Of a DNA stretch of 64,000 nucleotides, positions 8,445 to 17,082 are shown one piece after another. Location of the stretch: contig NZ_CP049862.1 of assembly GCF_011300875.1 (NCBI RefSeq), forward strand, positions 2,852,001-2,916,000, given 5' to 3'. The translations under genes and the position numbers were made by a program. Source of the DNA: Sanguibacter sp. HDW7. Lineage in GTDB: Bacteria > Actinomycetota > Actinomycetes > Actinomycetales > Cellulomonadaceae. The notes beneath the pieces were generated by a model. The model saw only the letters and a list, made by a program, of their open reading frames with translations. It was not told the DNA's origin and made no database searches. The first letter of the stretch is position 1. Every line of letters begins with the position of its first letter.

Positions 8445-8462
8445 TGTCGGGGTAGCCCGACA
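8445..8462 (+). promoter_or_regulatory. Palindrome upstream of the histidine kinase, possible operator
   Basis: TGTCGGG (8445-8451) and CCCGACA (8456-8462) form a perfect 7-bp dyad with a 4-nt centre; a partial direct copy CGTCGGGGTGGC follows at about 8468-8479. The position, 57 bases before the kinase start, suits autoregulation by the NarL-type regulator encoded downstream. Binding is inferred. Confidence 0.45.
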
Positions 8463-8518
8463 GGATTCGTCGGGGTGGCAGGATCGTGGCCGTGACCACG
8501 CCACGGAAGGGTGGAGGT

Positions 8519-9772
8519 ATGAACACCGAGACCCGCCGCGGACGCGTCGCCGGAGCGAGCATCTACACGCTCACGTCGCTCCCGCTCACCGTCTTCTCCT
8601 TCTCCCTGGTCCTCACCGGGCTCACCGCAGGCATCGGGCTCGCCGTCGTGTGGGTCGGCGTGCCGCTGCTCGCGGCGACGCTCGTCGGCGCACGCGGCCT
8701 CGCGCAGCTCGAACGCGTGCGGCTGCGCCGGCTTCTCGGCGACGACGTCCCGCCGGCCCGCTACCTTCGCCCCGGCCCCGACGACTCCCGGGTCCGCCGC
8801 GCCCTCCTCCCGCTGCGCGACCCGCAGGCCTGGCTCGACGCCCTGTGGTCGATCGTCGCGCTCGTCACGTCGCTCGTCGCGTTCACGCTCACCGTGACCT
8901 GGTGGGCACTGACGCTCGGGGGTCTCACCTACTGGTTCTGGCAAGGCTGGCTCCCGGATCTCGACGGCACGCTCGCGGGGCTCCTCGGGCTCGGCGACGG
9001 CCGCACGATGGCGTCCCTCGTCAACCTCGCCGTCGGCGTCGTCGCGCTCGTGACCCTTCCCTGGGTCGTCCGCGGCTCGGCCCGTCTCCACGCCGGGCTC
9101 GCGACGCTGCTGCTCACGACGCGGGGAACTCTCGAGTCGGACGTGGACCGCGTCGAGGTGGCCCGCAGCTCAGCGACGGCCGCTGAGGCCGCGCAGCTGC
9201 GTCGGCTCGAGCGCGACATCCACGACGGCCCGCAGCAGCGGCTCGTCCGGCTGCAGATGGACCTCGGCCGCGCCCGCACGCACCTCGCCGAGGACCCGGA
9301 GCGTGCCGCCGAGGCGCTCGAGTCCGCGGTCCGGCAGGCCACCGACACCCTCGACGAGCTGCGCGCGCTCTCGCGCGGCATCGCCCCGCCGCTGCTCGTC
9401 GACCGTGGCCTCGCCGTCGCGATCGACGACCTCGCGTCGCGCGCGACGGTGCCCGTCCACGTCGACGTCAACCTGCCCGGACGGCCCGACCCCGTCGTCG
9501 AGCAGACCGCGTACTTCGTCGTGAGCGAGGCGCTCACGAACGTCGCCAAGCACTCGGGCGCGACCCGTGCGCAGGTGACGCTGCAGGTCGCGGGCGACGC
9601 GCTGTACGTCGACGTGCTCGACGACGGCGTCGGCGGCGCGCACCCTGCCAAGGGCACAGGGCTCGCCGGCCTCGCCCGACGCCTCGAGGGCGCGCGCGGT
9701 ACGCTCACGATCGACTCGCCCGAGGGCGGTCCGACGGTCCTGCGGGCCGTCGTCCCCTGGCGCGCCGGCTGA
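8519..9772 (+). CDS. Sensor histidine kinase, NarL/LiaS-type
   Basis: 417 aa. Residues 12-200 hold four hydrophobic helices (around 23-60, 112-142 and 165-182) of the actinobacterial putative-sensor type with no large extracellular loop, so it probably senses an intramembrane signal. HisKA_3 dimerisation box LERDIHDGPQQR carries the phospho-acceptor His235; the HATPase region shows VSEALTNVAKHSGA (N box) and VLDDGVGGA (G1), then GTGLAGLARRLEG. It would autophosphorylate and pass the phosphate to Asp52 of the regulator encoded 33 bases downstream. ATG 8519 has GGAAGGG about eight bases upstream; GTG 8486 is possible but lacks a site. Confidence 0.93.
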   Translation: MNTETRRGRVAGASIYTLTSLPLTVFSFSLVLTGLTAGIGLAVVWVGVPLLAATLVGARGLAQLERVRLRRLLGDDVPPARYLRPGPDDSRVRRALLPLRDPQAWLDALWSIVALVTSLVAFTLTVTWWALTLGGLTYWFWQGWLPDLDGTLAGLLGLGDGRTMASLVNLAVGVVALVTLPWVVRGSARLHAGLATLLLTTRGTLESDVDRVEVARSSATAAEAAQLRRLERDIHDGPQQRLVRLQMDLGRARTHLAEDPERAAEALESAVRQATDTLDELRALSRGIAPPLLVDRGLAVAIDDLASRATVPVHVDVNLPGRPDPVVEQTAYFVVSEALTNVAKHSGATRAQVTLQVAGDALYVDVLDDGVGGAHPAKGTGLAGLARRLEGARGTLTIDSPEGGPTVLRAVVPWRAG

Positions 9773-9805
9773 TCGGCGGGCGCGCTCCCGACCGAAGGAG
9801 CGCGC

Positions 9806-10453
9806 GTGCGCATCGTCGTCGCCGACGACTCCGTCCTCCTGCGCGAGGGCCTGCAACTGCTGCTCAGCGAGGCGGGGCACGACGTCGTCGCGGCCGTCGG
9901 CGACGGCACCTCGTTCGTCACGGCGATGCTCGCCGAGCGGCCCGACGTCGGCATCTGCGACGTGCGCATGCCGCCGTCCGGCACCGACGAGGGGCTGCGC
10001 GCGACGCTCGAGCTGCGGCGCACGTGGTCGGACGCGCCCGTCGTCCTGCTCAGCCAGTACGTCGAGGTCGCCTACGCCGACGAGCTGCTCGCGACGGGCG
10101 TCGGCGGCGTCGGCTACGTCCTCAAGGACCGCGTCGCCGACGTCGAGCACCTGTGCCGGACCCTCGAGGACGTCGCGCGCGGCGGGACCGCGCTCGACCC
10201 GGACGTCGTCGGGCGGCTCATGTCGCGGCGGCGCGACCCCGTCCAGGCGCTCACGCCGCGTGAGCACGACGTCATGACGCTCATGGCGCAGGGGCTGTCG
10301 AACGCCGCGGTGGCGGCGAGCCTGCACGTCACCGAAGGTGCGGTCGAGAAGCACACGCAGCGCATCTTCGCGAAGCTCGACCTCTCCCCCGACGACACGG
10401 ACACCCACCGCCGGGTCCGGGCGGTCGTCAACTACCTCAGGGCGACGACGTAG
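9806..10453 (+). CDS. Response regulator, NarL/LuxR family
   Basis: 215 aa from GTG 9806 with GAAGGAG upstream. Receiver domain: acidic pocket VADDS, phospho-acceptor Asp52 in GICDVRMPP, Thr/Ser position in VVLLSQY and Lys in GYVLKDR. C-terminal GerE/LuxR helix-turn-helix: LTPREHDVMTLMAQGLSNAAVAA then VTEGAVEKHTQRIFAKLDL. It forms an operon with the kinase and is expected to bind DNA as a dimer once phosphorylated; the dyad at 8445-8462 is a candidate site. Targets unknown. The stop TAG lies in the edge of the family C palindrome region. Confidence 0.95.
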   Translation: MRIVVADDSVLLREGLQLLLSEAGHDVVAAVGDGTSFVTAMLAERPDVGICDVRMPPSGTDEGLRATLELRRTWSDAPVVLLSQYVEVAYADELLATGVGGVGYVLKDRVADVEHLCRTLEDVARGGTALDPDVVGRLMSRRRDPVQALTPREHDVMTLMAQGLSNAAVAASLHVTEGAVEKHTQRIFAKLDLSPDDTDTHRRVRAVVNYLRATT

Positions 10454-10475
10454 TCCCGGCGACCGCTGCCCCGGC

Positions 10476-10559
10476 GACCTAGTCCTCCCGGCGCCAGCTA
10501 GTCGCTCGCGCGTCCTAGGTCGCGCCGGGAGGACTAGGTCACGGCGGAGGGACTAGGTC
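10476..10559. repeat. Palindromic element family C (between convergent genes)
   Basis: GACCTAGTCCTCCCGGCGC (10476-10494) pairs perfectly with its inverse at 10522-10540, a 19-bp stem. Inside, CTAGTC occurs at 10479 and 10498 (19 nt apart); on the other arm CTAGGTC occurs at 10515, 10534 and 10553, again every 19 nt. It lies between the convergent regulator and MFS genes and would form a bidirectional terminator. Confidence 0.88.
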
Positions 10560-10580
10560 GTGGGCCGGCTGGCCTGCGGG

Positions 10581-12098
10581 TCAGTGCTGGGGGGTGGCTT
10601 CTGCTTCTGCGTCCGCGCGGAGGATCGTGCGGGAGCGGAGCACCGACATGACGACGACGACCGCGCCGCCGAGCGCGAAGGGGAGCTGCAGGTCGGCGCG
10701 CGCGACCCAGCCGCCGAGAAGCGTCGCGACCGGCATGAGACCCCAGTTGATCGCGCGCAGCAGACCGCTCACGCGCCCGAGCAGGTGGCTCGGCACGAGG
10801 ATCTGACGCAGCGCGCCCCACGGCACGTTCCACAGCGAGACGCCGGCCGCACCCAGGGCGTACGCCGCGAGCGCCGTCCACAGGCTCGGTGCGAGCCCGA
10901 CGAGCAGCAGCCCGACGCCTCCGACGAGCGTCCCCACGAGGAGCGTCCGACCGCGGCCGATCCGCCGCACGACGGCTCCCCCGGACATCGCACCCACGAG
11001 CGCACCCACACCGACGACGGCCGTGAGCGCCCCGACCGACGCCTCCGAGACGCCGAACGTGTCGAGGAACAGCAGCAGGCTGGCCGCCTGCCCGAAGGCC
11101 AGGGCGTTGCCGACGACGACGGTGAGCACGGTCATCTGCCGCAGGTACCGGTGTCGCCACACGAAGCCGAGGGCGTCGCGCATGTCGGCGAGGACGCCGG
11201 TGCGTGGCTGCGCCGGCTCGTGATCGGGTGCCGGCTCGTGGTCGGGCACCGGCTCGCGGTCCCCCGCCGGTTCCGGGTCGCTGAGGAGCTCGGCCGCCAC
11301 GGCGACGGTCGGCGCGGACGACGCAGCAGGCAGGACGTCGTCGCGAACGTCGTCGTCGGAGGAGACCGCGTCGGGCACGTCGGGAACACCGCCGGACGAC
11401 CCGGTCCGGGCCGCCGCGCGGGCGCCCGCGGCGACCGCCGTCGGCAGCGCGAGCACGAGGAGCGCCGCGAGCGCGAAGCCCGCAGCGGTGGACCACAGCG
11501 GCACGACCATCGCGACCGCGAACAGCCACGCGCCGAGCGGCGTCGCGACGAAGGTCTGCACGACGATCTCCGCCGACTGCATGCGGCCGTTGGCGCGGTC
11601 GAGGCCGTGGCGCTCGACGTAGTCGGGCACGAGCGCGGTCGCCGCGTTGTCGTAGACGGTCTCGCCGACGCCCCACACGAGCACGGCCGCGTAGAGCCAC
11701 CAGATCGTCACGGAGCCGGTCGCGACGGTGAGCGCGAGGCCTGCGGCGGCGAGGACGCGGACGCCGTTGGCGACGGCCATCGCCCGACGACGGTCGACGC
11801 GGTCGACGAGCACGCCCGCCGGCAGGCCGAGCAGCAGCCACGGCAGGAACGCGAGCGCGCCGAGCACCGAGATGGCGAGCGGGTCGCGGGTGAGCGTCGT
11901 GCCGAGCAGCGGGACGGCGACGCGGCCGATGCCGTCGGCGAGGTTCGACGCGATCGACGACGTCCACAGGCGGCCGAAGCCGGGCAGGAGGCCGGTCGTC
12001 GTGAGGCGGCCGTCGTCGGACGCCTGCGTGGTGGATGCGGGCGCGACGTGCTCGGCCGTGCTCGTCCCGGACTCCGGGCGGCCGTCGGCGCCGGTCAT
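10581..12098 (-). CDS. MFS transporter (drug-efflux type)
   Basis: 505 aa from ATG 12098, which overlaps the stop of the 37-aa gene (ATGA). About 12 membrane helices; loop 2-3 motif GLPAGVLVDRVDRRR is the MFS motif A region, and WNVPWGALRQILVPSHLLGRVSGL belongs to the MFS_3/enterobactin-exporter-like group. A long acidic cytoplasmic loop between helices 6 and 7 carries degenerate repeats (EPVPDHEPAPDHEPA), longer than usual. The unit ArsR-type repressor, microprotein, exporter suggests export of the compound sensed by the repressor; substrate unknown. Confidence 0.88.
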   Translation of the reverse strand: MTGADGRPESGTSTAEHVAPASTTQASDDGRLTTTGLLPGFGRLWTSSIASNLADGIGRVAVPLLGTTLTRDPLAISVLGALAFLPWLLLGLPAGVLVDRVDRRRAMAVANGVRVLAAAGLALTVATGSVTIWWLYAAVLVWGVGETVYDNAATALVPDYVERHGLDRANGRMQSAEIVVQTFVATPLGAWLFAVAMVVPLWSTAAGFALAALLVLALPTAVAAGARAAARTGSSGGVPDVPDAVSSDDDVRDDVLPAASSAPTVAVAAELLSDPEPAGDREPVPDHEPAPDHEPAQPRTGVLADMRDALGFVWRHRYLRQMTVLTVVVGNALAFGQAASLLLFLDTFGVSEASVGALTAVVGVGALVGAMSGGAVVRRIGRGRTLLVGTLVGGVGLLLVGLAPSLWTALAAYALGAAGVSLWNVPWGALRQILVPSHLLGRVSGLLRAINWGLMPVATLLGGWVARADLQLPFALGGAVVVVMSVLRSRTILRADAEAEATPQH

Positions 12099-12208
12099 CG
12101 GCCGGCTCGCGGTGCGCCGTAGAGCACGGGGCGGCCGAGGGCGTCGGTCGCGACGTCGCGGCTCGGGAAGGTGGGGCGGTTGCGGGCGGGGCGGCGGCGG
12201 ATGCGCAT
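12095..12208 (-). CDS. 37-aa basic microprotein coupled to MFS gene
   Basis: ATG 12208 has GAGGAAA about six bases upstream and the stop overlaps the MFS ATG by four bases. The peptide begins MRIRRRPARNRPTFPSRD and ends DALGRPVLYGAPRAGR: strongly basic start, then a short conserved-looking GRPVLY segment. It has no membrane helix. The good ribosome site and start-stop overlap argue that it is translated; it could be a coupling leader that sets MFS synthesis or a small partner protein. Function unknown. The 186 bases upstream are G-rich with recurring GCCGTCGGG words and hold no gene. Confidence 0.6.
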   Translation of the reverse strand: MRIRRRPARNRPTFPSRDVATDALGRPVLYGAPRAGR

Positions 12209-12394
12209 GGCGGTTTCCTCTCAGGGGTCGACGGAGCACCGCGCCGGCAGTCCGGTCGGTGGTGTCGGAGGTACAGGGTCGCGGCGGTGCGGGGTGGCGG
12301 CGGTGCCGTCGGGGAGATGTGGCGGCGGGGCCGTCGGGACGGTGCGACGGCTATGCCGTCGGGACGGGTGCGGCGGCCAGGGCCGCCGCGACGG

Positions 12395-12997
12395 TCAGGG
12401 GTTCTCGCGGCCCCCGACGACGGGGAACGCGGCGATCTGGACGGCGACCGAGCGCGTGCCGGGTGCGGGTGCGCGCTCGCTGCCGTAGGTCTCGGCGTAC
12501 TCGGCGACGAGCTCGGTGAGCCGGGTGCCGAGCTCGTCGAGGATCTCGTGCGGCAGGTCGAGGTGGACGGTCGAGATGAGGCTGGCCTCCTGCCAGTCCT
12601 CGTCGAACGACTCGAGCTCGGAGACGTAGGCGCGCAGGGCCTTCTCGCGGAGGCCGAGGAGCTCGCCGACGACCATGCGCGCGGCGGCCTTCTCGGAGGG
12701 TCCGGCGTCGGCCCTCGCGCCGACCGTGACGCCGCCGGGGACCTTCTCCCACCAGCGTTCGCGGCCGCGGCCGAGGCCCTCGGCCTCGCGGACGAGGCCG
12801 TGGCGGGCGAGCTGCCGCAGGTGGTAGCTCGTGGCGCCCGACGACTCCCCGAGCTGCTCGGCGAGGGTGCTCGCGGTGGCGGGCCCGTGGGCGATCGCGT
12901 CGAAGATCGCGACGCGCATCGGGTGGGCGAGCGCCTTGAGCGCGGCGGAGCTGACGGGCTCCGGGTAGTGCCGCTGGGTCTGGTCGTCGTGCGTCAT
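12395..12997 (-). CDS. ArsR-type winged-helix repressor
   Basis: 200 aa from ATG 12997. Winged helix near the N-terminus: ALKALAHPMRVAIFDAIAHG, TASTLAEQLGESSGATSYHLRQLARHGLV as recognition unit (HTH_20 style), then a helical C-terminal domain with FDEDWQEASLIS and LDELGTRLTELVAEYAETYG. No ArsR metal-binding Cys set is present, so a small-molecule or redox ligand is more likely than a metal. It is the first gene of the unit with the microprotein and MFS exporter. The start has no Shine-Dalgarno, but a promoter ends seven bases before ATG, implying a leaderless mRNA under self-control. Confidence 0.9.
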   Translation of the reverse strand: MTHDDQTQRHYPEPVSSAALKALAHPMRVAIFDAIAHGPATASTLAEQLGESSGATSYHLRQLARHGLVREAEGLGRGRERWWEKVPGGVTVGARADAGPSEKAAARMVVGELLGLREKALRAYVSELESFDEDWQEASLISTVHLDLPHEILDELGTRLTELVAEYAETYGSERAPAPGTRSVAVQIAAFPVVGGRENP

Positions 12998-13004
12998 GCT
13001 CTGA

Positions 13005-13062
13005 ACACTACGCATGCAAAGACTTCTTTGCAAGGGGTTCTTTGCAACAAGTCCTTTGCACA
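13005..13062 (-). promoter_or_regulatory. Leaderless promoter overlapped by TTTGCA operator iterons
   Basis: Minus strand TTGCAA (13033-13028), 17-base spacer, TAGTGT (13010-13005), then seven bases to the repressor ATG. The spacer and -35 are covered by the dyad TGCAAAG-ACTT-CTTTGCA (13015-13032), and further TTTGCA words lie at about 13041-13046 and 13055-13060. Occupancy by the ArsR-type protein would block RNA polymerase. Sites are read directly; the regulator-site pairing is inferred. Confidence 0.7.
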
Positions 13063-13084
13063 CAACGTGCTCCCCGCCCCCGCC

Positions 13085-13153
13085 AGATAGGGGTCTCCCG
13101 CCGAGATAGGGGTCGGCAGACCCCTATCTCGCGTGCAGACCCCTATCTCGCGG
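13085..13153. repeat. Palindromic element family B, copy 2
   Basis: Same word as at 8350 in the same nested order: AGATAGGGGTCT (13085) and CGAGATAGGGGTC (13102), then GACCCCTATCTCG (13119) and AGACCCCTATCT (13138). Direct AGATAG words start at 13085 and 13104, inverse CTATCTC at 13124 and 13143, each 19 nt apart. It begins 11 bases after the holB stop and may end that transcript. Confidence 0.88.
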
Positions 13154-13163
13154 ACGGTTGGGG

Positions 13164-14309
13164 TCAGACCTGGGGGCGGAGCGCGACCATCATCGCCTCG
13201 AGCGCCAGGGGCGGGGCGACGTTGCCCGCCAGACGCTGGCGAGCCTCGCCGATCGCATCCATCCTGTGCAGCGACTGCTCCGGCGTCGACTGCTCAGCGA
13301 GCGAACGCACGAGCTCCGCCGCGCCCTCGTTGACGAGCGCGACGTCCCCCGACGCCCCGAGCTGCACGACGAGCACGTCACGGTAGAGCGACAGCAGGTC
13401 GAGCATCGCCGTGTCGAGCGAGTCCCGCTGCTGCCGCGTCGCGCGCCGCTTCTGGTCCTCCTCGAGCTGCTTGACCTGAGCCCGCAGCGCCGGCGGCACC
13501 GTCGCCCCCGCCTCGACCCCGAGCGCGCGCAGGAGCTCCGCCCGTTCACGGACGTCACGCTCCTCCGAACGCGCAGCCGCCTCCGCCTTCGCCGTCTCGA
13601 CGAGGTCGTCGGCCGCGAGCACCGCGTCGCCGACGCCCCGGATCCGTGCCGCCGACTCGAGGATCCGCCGACGACGCGCCCGCGCCTCCGGGTCCCGCGC
13701 CAGCCGGCGCGCCATGCCCACGTGCGACTGCGCCGCCCGCGCCGACTCGAGCGCGAGCCCAGGCTCGAGCCCGTCCCGCTCCACGAGCAGCTGCGCGACG
13801 GCCTCGACCGGCGGCACGCGCAGCGCGACCTGCCGGCACCGGGAGCGGATCGTCACGACGACGTCCTGCGGGCTCGGCGCGCACAGCACCCACACCGTGC
13901 GCGGCGGCGGCTCCTCGATCGCCTTGAGCAGCACGTTCGACGTGCGCTCGAGCATGCGGTCCGCGTCCTCGACGACGATGACGCGCCACCGGCCGCGCGC
14001 GGGTGCCCGCTGCGCGAGCCCGATGAGTCCGCGCACCTCGTCGATCGAGATCGTCACCTTGTCCGTCGCCACGACCGTGACGTCCGGGTGCGTGCCCGCC
14101 CGCACCTCAGCGACCGCGACCTCGTCGGCCGCAGGATCGCCCGAGCACTGCAGCGCCGCCGCGAACGCGCGCGCCGCGACCGAACGTCCCGAGCCCGGAG
14201 GGCCCGTGACGAGCCACGCGTGCGTCATCGCCGCGTCGTCGTTCGCCGCCGCGCGCAGGCGCGCGACAGCGTCCTCCTGCCCGACGACCTCCGCCCAGAC
14301 GTCCGTCAT
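13164..14309 (-). CDS. holB: DNA polymerase III subunit delta'
   Basis: 381 aa. AAA+ clamp-loader fold: [17 protein letters not shown], Walker A-like [18 protein letters not shown], Walker B region [12 protein letters not shown], sensor segment [20 protein letters not shown] and SRC motif [11 protein letters not shown]. It acts with gamma/tau and delta to load the beta clamp. ATG 14309 overlaps the tmk stop (ATGA). Oddity: the zinc module expected after the first helix is degenerate. Only Cys in ALQCSGD remains; the following CxxC pairs usual in this family are replaced by [19 protein letters not shown]. The tmk-holB pair is conserved in actinobacteria. Confidence 0.94.
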   Translation of the reverse strand: MTDVWAEVVGQEDAVARLRAAANDDAAMTHAWLVTGPPGSGRSVAARAFAAALQCSGDPAADEVAVAEVRAGTHPDVTVVATDKVTISIDEVRGLIGLAQRAPARGRWRVIVVEDADRMLERTSNVLLKAIEEPPPRTVWVLCAPSPQDVVVTIRSRCRQVALRVPPVEAVAQLLVERDGLEPGLALESARAAQSHVGMARRLARDPEARARRRRILESAARIRGVGDAVLAADDLVETAKAEAAARSEERDVRERAELLRALGVEAGATVPPALRAQVKQLEEDQKRRATRQQRDSLDTAMLDLLSLYRDVLVVQLGASGDVALVNEGAAELVRSLAEQSTPEQSLHRMDAIGEARQRLAGNVAPPLALEAMMVALRPQV

Positions 14310-15010
14310 GCGCGCGGCCCGTCCGCGGCCGCCGGAGCATCCGTCACGACCGCGACCGACGTCGCCTCGTCGATGCCCAGGTGCCCAGCGACCGCCGCGA
14401 CGACGAGCGCGTGCACCTCCTCGACCGGCTGCGACGCGTCGACGACGACGATCCGCTCCGGGTGAGCCGCAGCGCGCGCGAGATACGCCTCGCGCGTGCG
14501 CACGTGGAACTCGTCGCCCGCCCGCTCGAGCCGGTCGAGGCCGCCCGGAACACGCGCGACGCCGACCGCCGGGTCGATGTCGAGCAGAACCGTGACGTGC
14601 GGCAGCAGTCCGCCCGTCGCCCACAGCGAGAGGTTCTCGACCTCGTCCGCGCCGAGCTCACGCCCGCCCGCCTGGTACGCGACCGACGAGTCGAGGTAGC
14701 GGTCCGTCACGACGACCGCCCCGCGCCCGAGCGCCGGCCGCACGACCGTCGACACGTGGTGCGCACGGTCCGCCGCGTAGAGCAGCGCCTCCGTGCGCGG
14801 CACCATGTCCTCGCCGTGCAGCACGAGCCTGCGCAGCTCCGCGCCGAGCGTCGTGCCACCCGGCTCCCGCGTCACGACGACCTCGTGCCCCAGGCGCGCG
14901 AACCAGTCGCCCAGCAGGCCGATCTGCGTCGTCTTGCCCGAGCCGTCACCGCCCTCGAAGGACACGAAGATGCCGGCGTCGGCAGGGCTGCCGGAGAGGA
15001 TCGAAGTCAC
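14306..15010 (-). CDS. tmk: Thymidylate kinase
   Basis: 234 aa. P-loop [17 protein letters not shown](Y/H) motif [18 protein letters not shown], and the TREPGGT motif of dTMP binding, all intact. It converts dTMP to dTDP for DNA synthesis in the cytoplasm. GTG 15010 is used; the region before the P-loop is short. A roughly 20-residue tail follows the core. Overlaps holB by four bases, giving coupled translation. Confidence 0.96.
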   Translation of the reverse strand: MTSILSGSPADAGIFVSFEGGDGSGKTTQIGLLGDWFARLGHEVVVTREPGGTTLGAELRRLVLHGEDMVPRTEALLYAADRAHHVSTVVRPALGRGAVVVTDRYLDSSVAYQAGGRELGADEVENLSLWATGGLLPHVTVLLDIDPAVGVARVPGGLDRLERAGDEFHVRTREAYLARAAAHPERIVVVDASQPVEEVHALVVAAVAGHLGIDEATSVAVVTDAPAAADGPRA

Positions 15011-15062
15011 CCCGCCAGCCTACCGAGAGCCACCGACACCTGAGGCCCGGCCGGGCCCGCGC

Positions 15063-16097
15063 TCACTCCCCGGGGTAGACGACACCCACCTGGCGGCGCA
15101 CCTCGTCGAGCGTCGTCATGACGTCGAGCGTGTCCTGCCACGTCATGCGCGGCGACTCGGTGAGCCCCTCCGTCACGCACCGCGCGACCTCCGCGGCCTC
15201 GTACGCGAGGCCGTGCGCGACCGGGCGCTCGTACGTCCACGTCGTCCCGTCACGCAGCGCCACCCGGAACGCGGTCGGCGCGTAGAAGTCGCCCGCGATC
15301 TCGATGCGCCCGAGCGTCCCCGAGACGAGCCCGACCGTCGGCGTCTTCGCCCACAGCGTCGTCGACAGCGTCGACTGCGCACGACCACCGTGGTCGAGGA
15401 CGATCGACACCTGGCCGTCGACCCCCGTCTCCGTGAGCTCGCCGACAGCCGTCACCGTCGACGGCACGCCCAGCAGGTCGTGCGCGAACGACACCGGGTA
15501 CACGCCGAGGTCGAGCAGCGCGCCGCCAGCAAGCTCCGGCGCGAACAGGCGGTGCTTGGGGTCGAAGCCGAACCACTGACCGTGATCGGCGGCGACGTGG
15601 CGGACCTCGCCGATGACGCCCGACGCGATCACCTGGCGCAGCGCGGCGACGTGCGGCAGGTGCCGCGTCCACATCGCCTCCATGACGAACGTGCCCGCCG
15701 CGCGCGCCGCGTCGAACACCTCCCGCGCCTCCGCGACGTTGCGCGTGAACGCCTTCTCGACGAGCAGGTGCTTGCCCGCCTCGATCGCGAGCAGCGCGTG
15801 CTCACGGTGCTCCGAGTGCGGCGTCGCGACATAGACGACGTCGACGTGCTCGTCGGCCACGAGAGCGTCGTACCCGATGTGCGTCGTCGGGATGCCGTGC
15901 GCCGTCGCGAACCGCTCCCCGCGCACGCGGTCGCGCGACGCGACCGCCGCGACCTGCGAGCGCGTCGAGCCACGCACGGCCTCCGCGAACGAGCCCGCGA
16001 TCCAGCCCGCACCGAGGATCCCCCAGCGCACCGGCGGCGCGGACGCCGGGTCGGGGACGGACGTGGGAACAGGACCGGGGAGGGCGACGTCGCTCAT
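15063..16097 (-). CDS. Gfo/Idh/MocA-family NAD(P)-dependent oxidoreductase
   Basis: 344 aa from ATG 16097. Rossmann fold with RWGILGAGWIAGSF, AAVASRDRVRGERFA, then VDVVYVATPHSEHREHALLAIEAGKHLLVEKAFT, the EKP-like motif (here EKA) that marks this family. The C-terminal alpha/beta domain has GGALLDLGVYPVSFAHDLLG, where the GxxxDxGxY motif supplies catalytic residues. The closest groups are dimeric dihydrodiol/glucose-fructose-type dehydrogenases acting on sugars or trans-dihydrodiols. The replacement of Pro by Ala after EK is common in that branch. Substrate unknown. Divergent from the ABC exporter; follows nothing in operon. Confidence 0.9.
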   Translation of the reverse strand: MSDVALPGPVPTSVPDPASAPPVRWGILGAGWIAGSFAEAVRGSTRSQVAAVASRDRVRGERFATAHGIPTTHIGYDALVADEHVDVVYVATPHSEHREHALLAIEAGKHLLVEKAFTRNVAEAREVFDAARAAGTFVMEAMWTRHLPHVAALRQVIASGVIGEVRHVAADHGQWFGFDPKHRLFAPELAGGALLDLGVYPVSFAHDLLGVPSTVTAVGELTETGVDGQVSIVLDHGGRAQSTLSTTLWAKTPTVGLVSGTLGRIEIAGDFYAPTAFRVALRDGTTWTYERPVAHGLAYEAAEVARCVTEGLTESPRMTWQDTLDVMTTLDEVRRQVGVVYPGE

Positions 16098-16269
16098 GCG
16101 CGCAACGCTACCCGCCGGCGCGGACAAAGGTCCCGGCCGCCACTCAGGGTCTTCCCCCATGCGACGTCCAGGGTCCGCCCAGGGCATCACCCGATACCGC
16201 TCGGTACGGACATCGCGGGAGGGTCGACCGGTGACCAGGACCACCCATGACCATCCCGAGGAGCACCCC

Positions 16270-17082
16270 ATGACCACCGCGACCGCTCACGACCCCCGCG
16301 CCACCAGCGTCGGAGTCCTCCCCGCCGGCCGCGTCGCCCGAGCCTGGGCCCGCAACCTCACCAAGGAGTACGGCGCCGGAGAGACCGCCGTCACCGCTCT
16401 CGACCGCGTCGACGTCGACATCGAGGCGGGCCGCCTCACCGCGATCATGGGCCCGTCCGGCTCCGGAAAGTCGACCCTCATGCACTGCCTCGCCGGCCTC
16501 GACCGCCCGACGTCCGGCACCGTCGTCGTCGGCGACCAGGACGTCACCCGCATGCGCCAGCGCGCCCTCACCAAGCTGCGCCGCACGGACCTCGGCTTCG
16601 TCTTCCAGTCCTTCAACCTCGTGCCGACGCTCACCGCCGAGGAGAACATCACCCTGCCCCTCGACATCGCCCGTCAGGCCGTCGACCGAGCCTGGTTCGA
16701 CGAGGTCGTCGAGGCCGTCGGCCTGCGCGACCGCCTCACCCACCGCCCCAGCGAGCTCTCCGGCGGCCAGCAGCAGCGTGTCGCCTGCGCCCGCGCACTC
16801 GTCACGCGGCCCTCCCTCGTCCTCGCCGACGAGCCCACCGGCAACCTCGACTCCCGCTCCGCGGGCGAGGTGCTGGCGTTCCTGCGACGGTCCGTCGACG
16901 AGCTCGGCCAGACCGTCGCCATGGTGACGCACGACGCCCGCGCCGCCTCCTACGCCCACCGCGTCCTCTTCCTCGCCGACGGCCGCCTCGCCGACGTCCT
17001 CGAGAACCCGACCGCCGAGACCGTCCTCGAGCGCCTCGGCGCGCTCGCCGCCGACGCCCGACCCGCGGCGGTGACCGCATGA
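16270..17082 (+). CDS. ABC transporter ATP-binding protein, MacB/LolD type
   Basis: 270 aa from ATG 16270 with GAGGAG eight bases upstream. Walker A GPSGSGKST, Q-loop FVFQSFNLVPTLTAEENI, signature LSGGQQQRVACARAL, Walker B LVLADEPTGNLDS, H-loop VTHD: all intact. The Q-loop and ADEPTGNLDS form place it in the MacB/FtsE/LolD class that powers mechanotransmission permeases rather than classic uptake systems. A 35-residue N-terminal extension precedes the domain. Its partner permease starts at the overlapping ATGA. Confidence 0.94.
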   Translation: MTTATAHDPRATSVGVLPAGRVARAWARNLTKEYGAGETAVTALDRVDVDIEAGRLTAIMGPSGSGKSTLMHCLAGLDRPTSGTVVVGDQDVTRMRQRALTKLRRTDLGFVFQSFNLVPTLTAEENITLPLDIARQAVDRAWFDEVVEAVGLRDRLTHRPSELSGGQQQRVACARALVTRPSLVLADEPTGNLDSRSAGEVLAFLRRSVDELGQTVAMVTHDARAASYAHRVLFLADGRLADVLENPTAETVLERLGALAADARPAAVTA

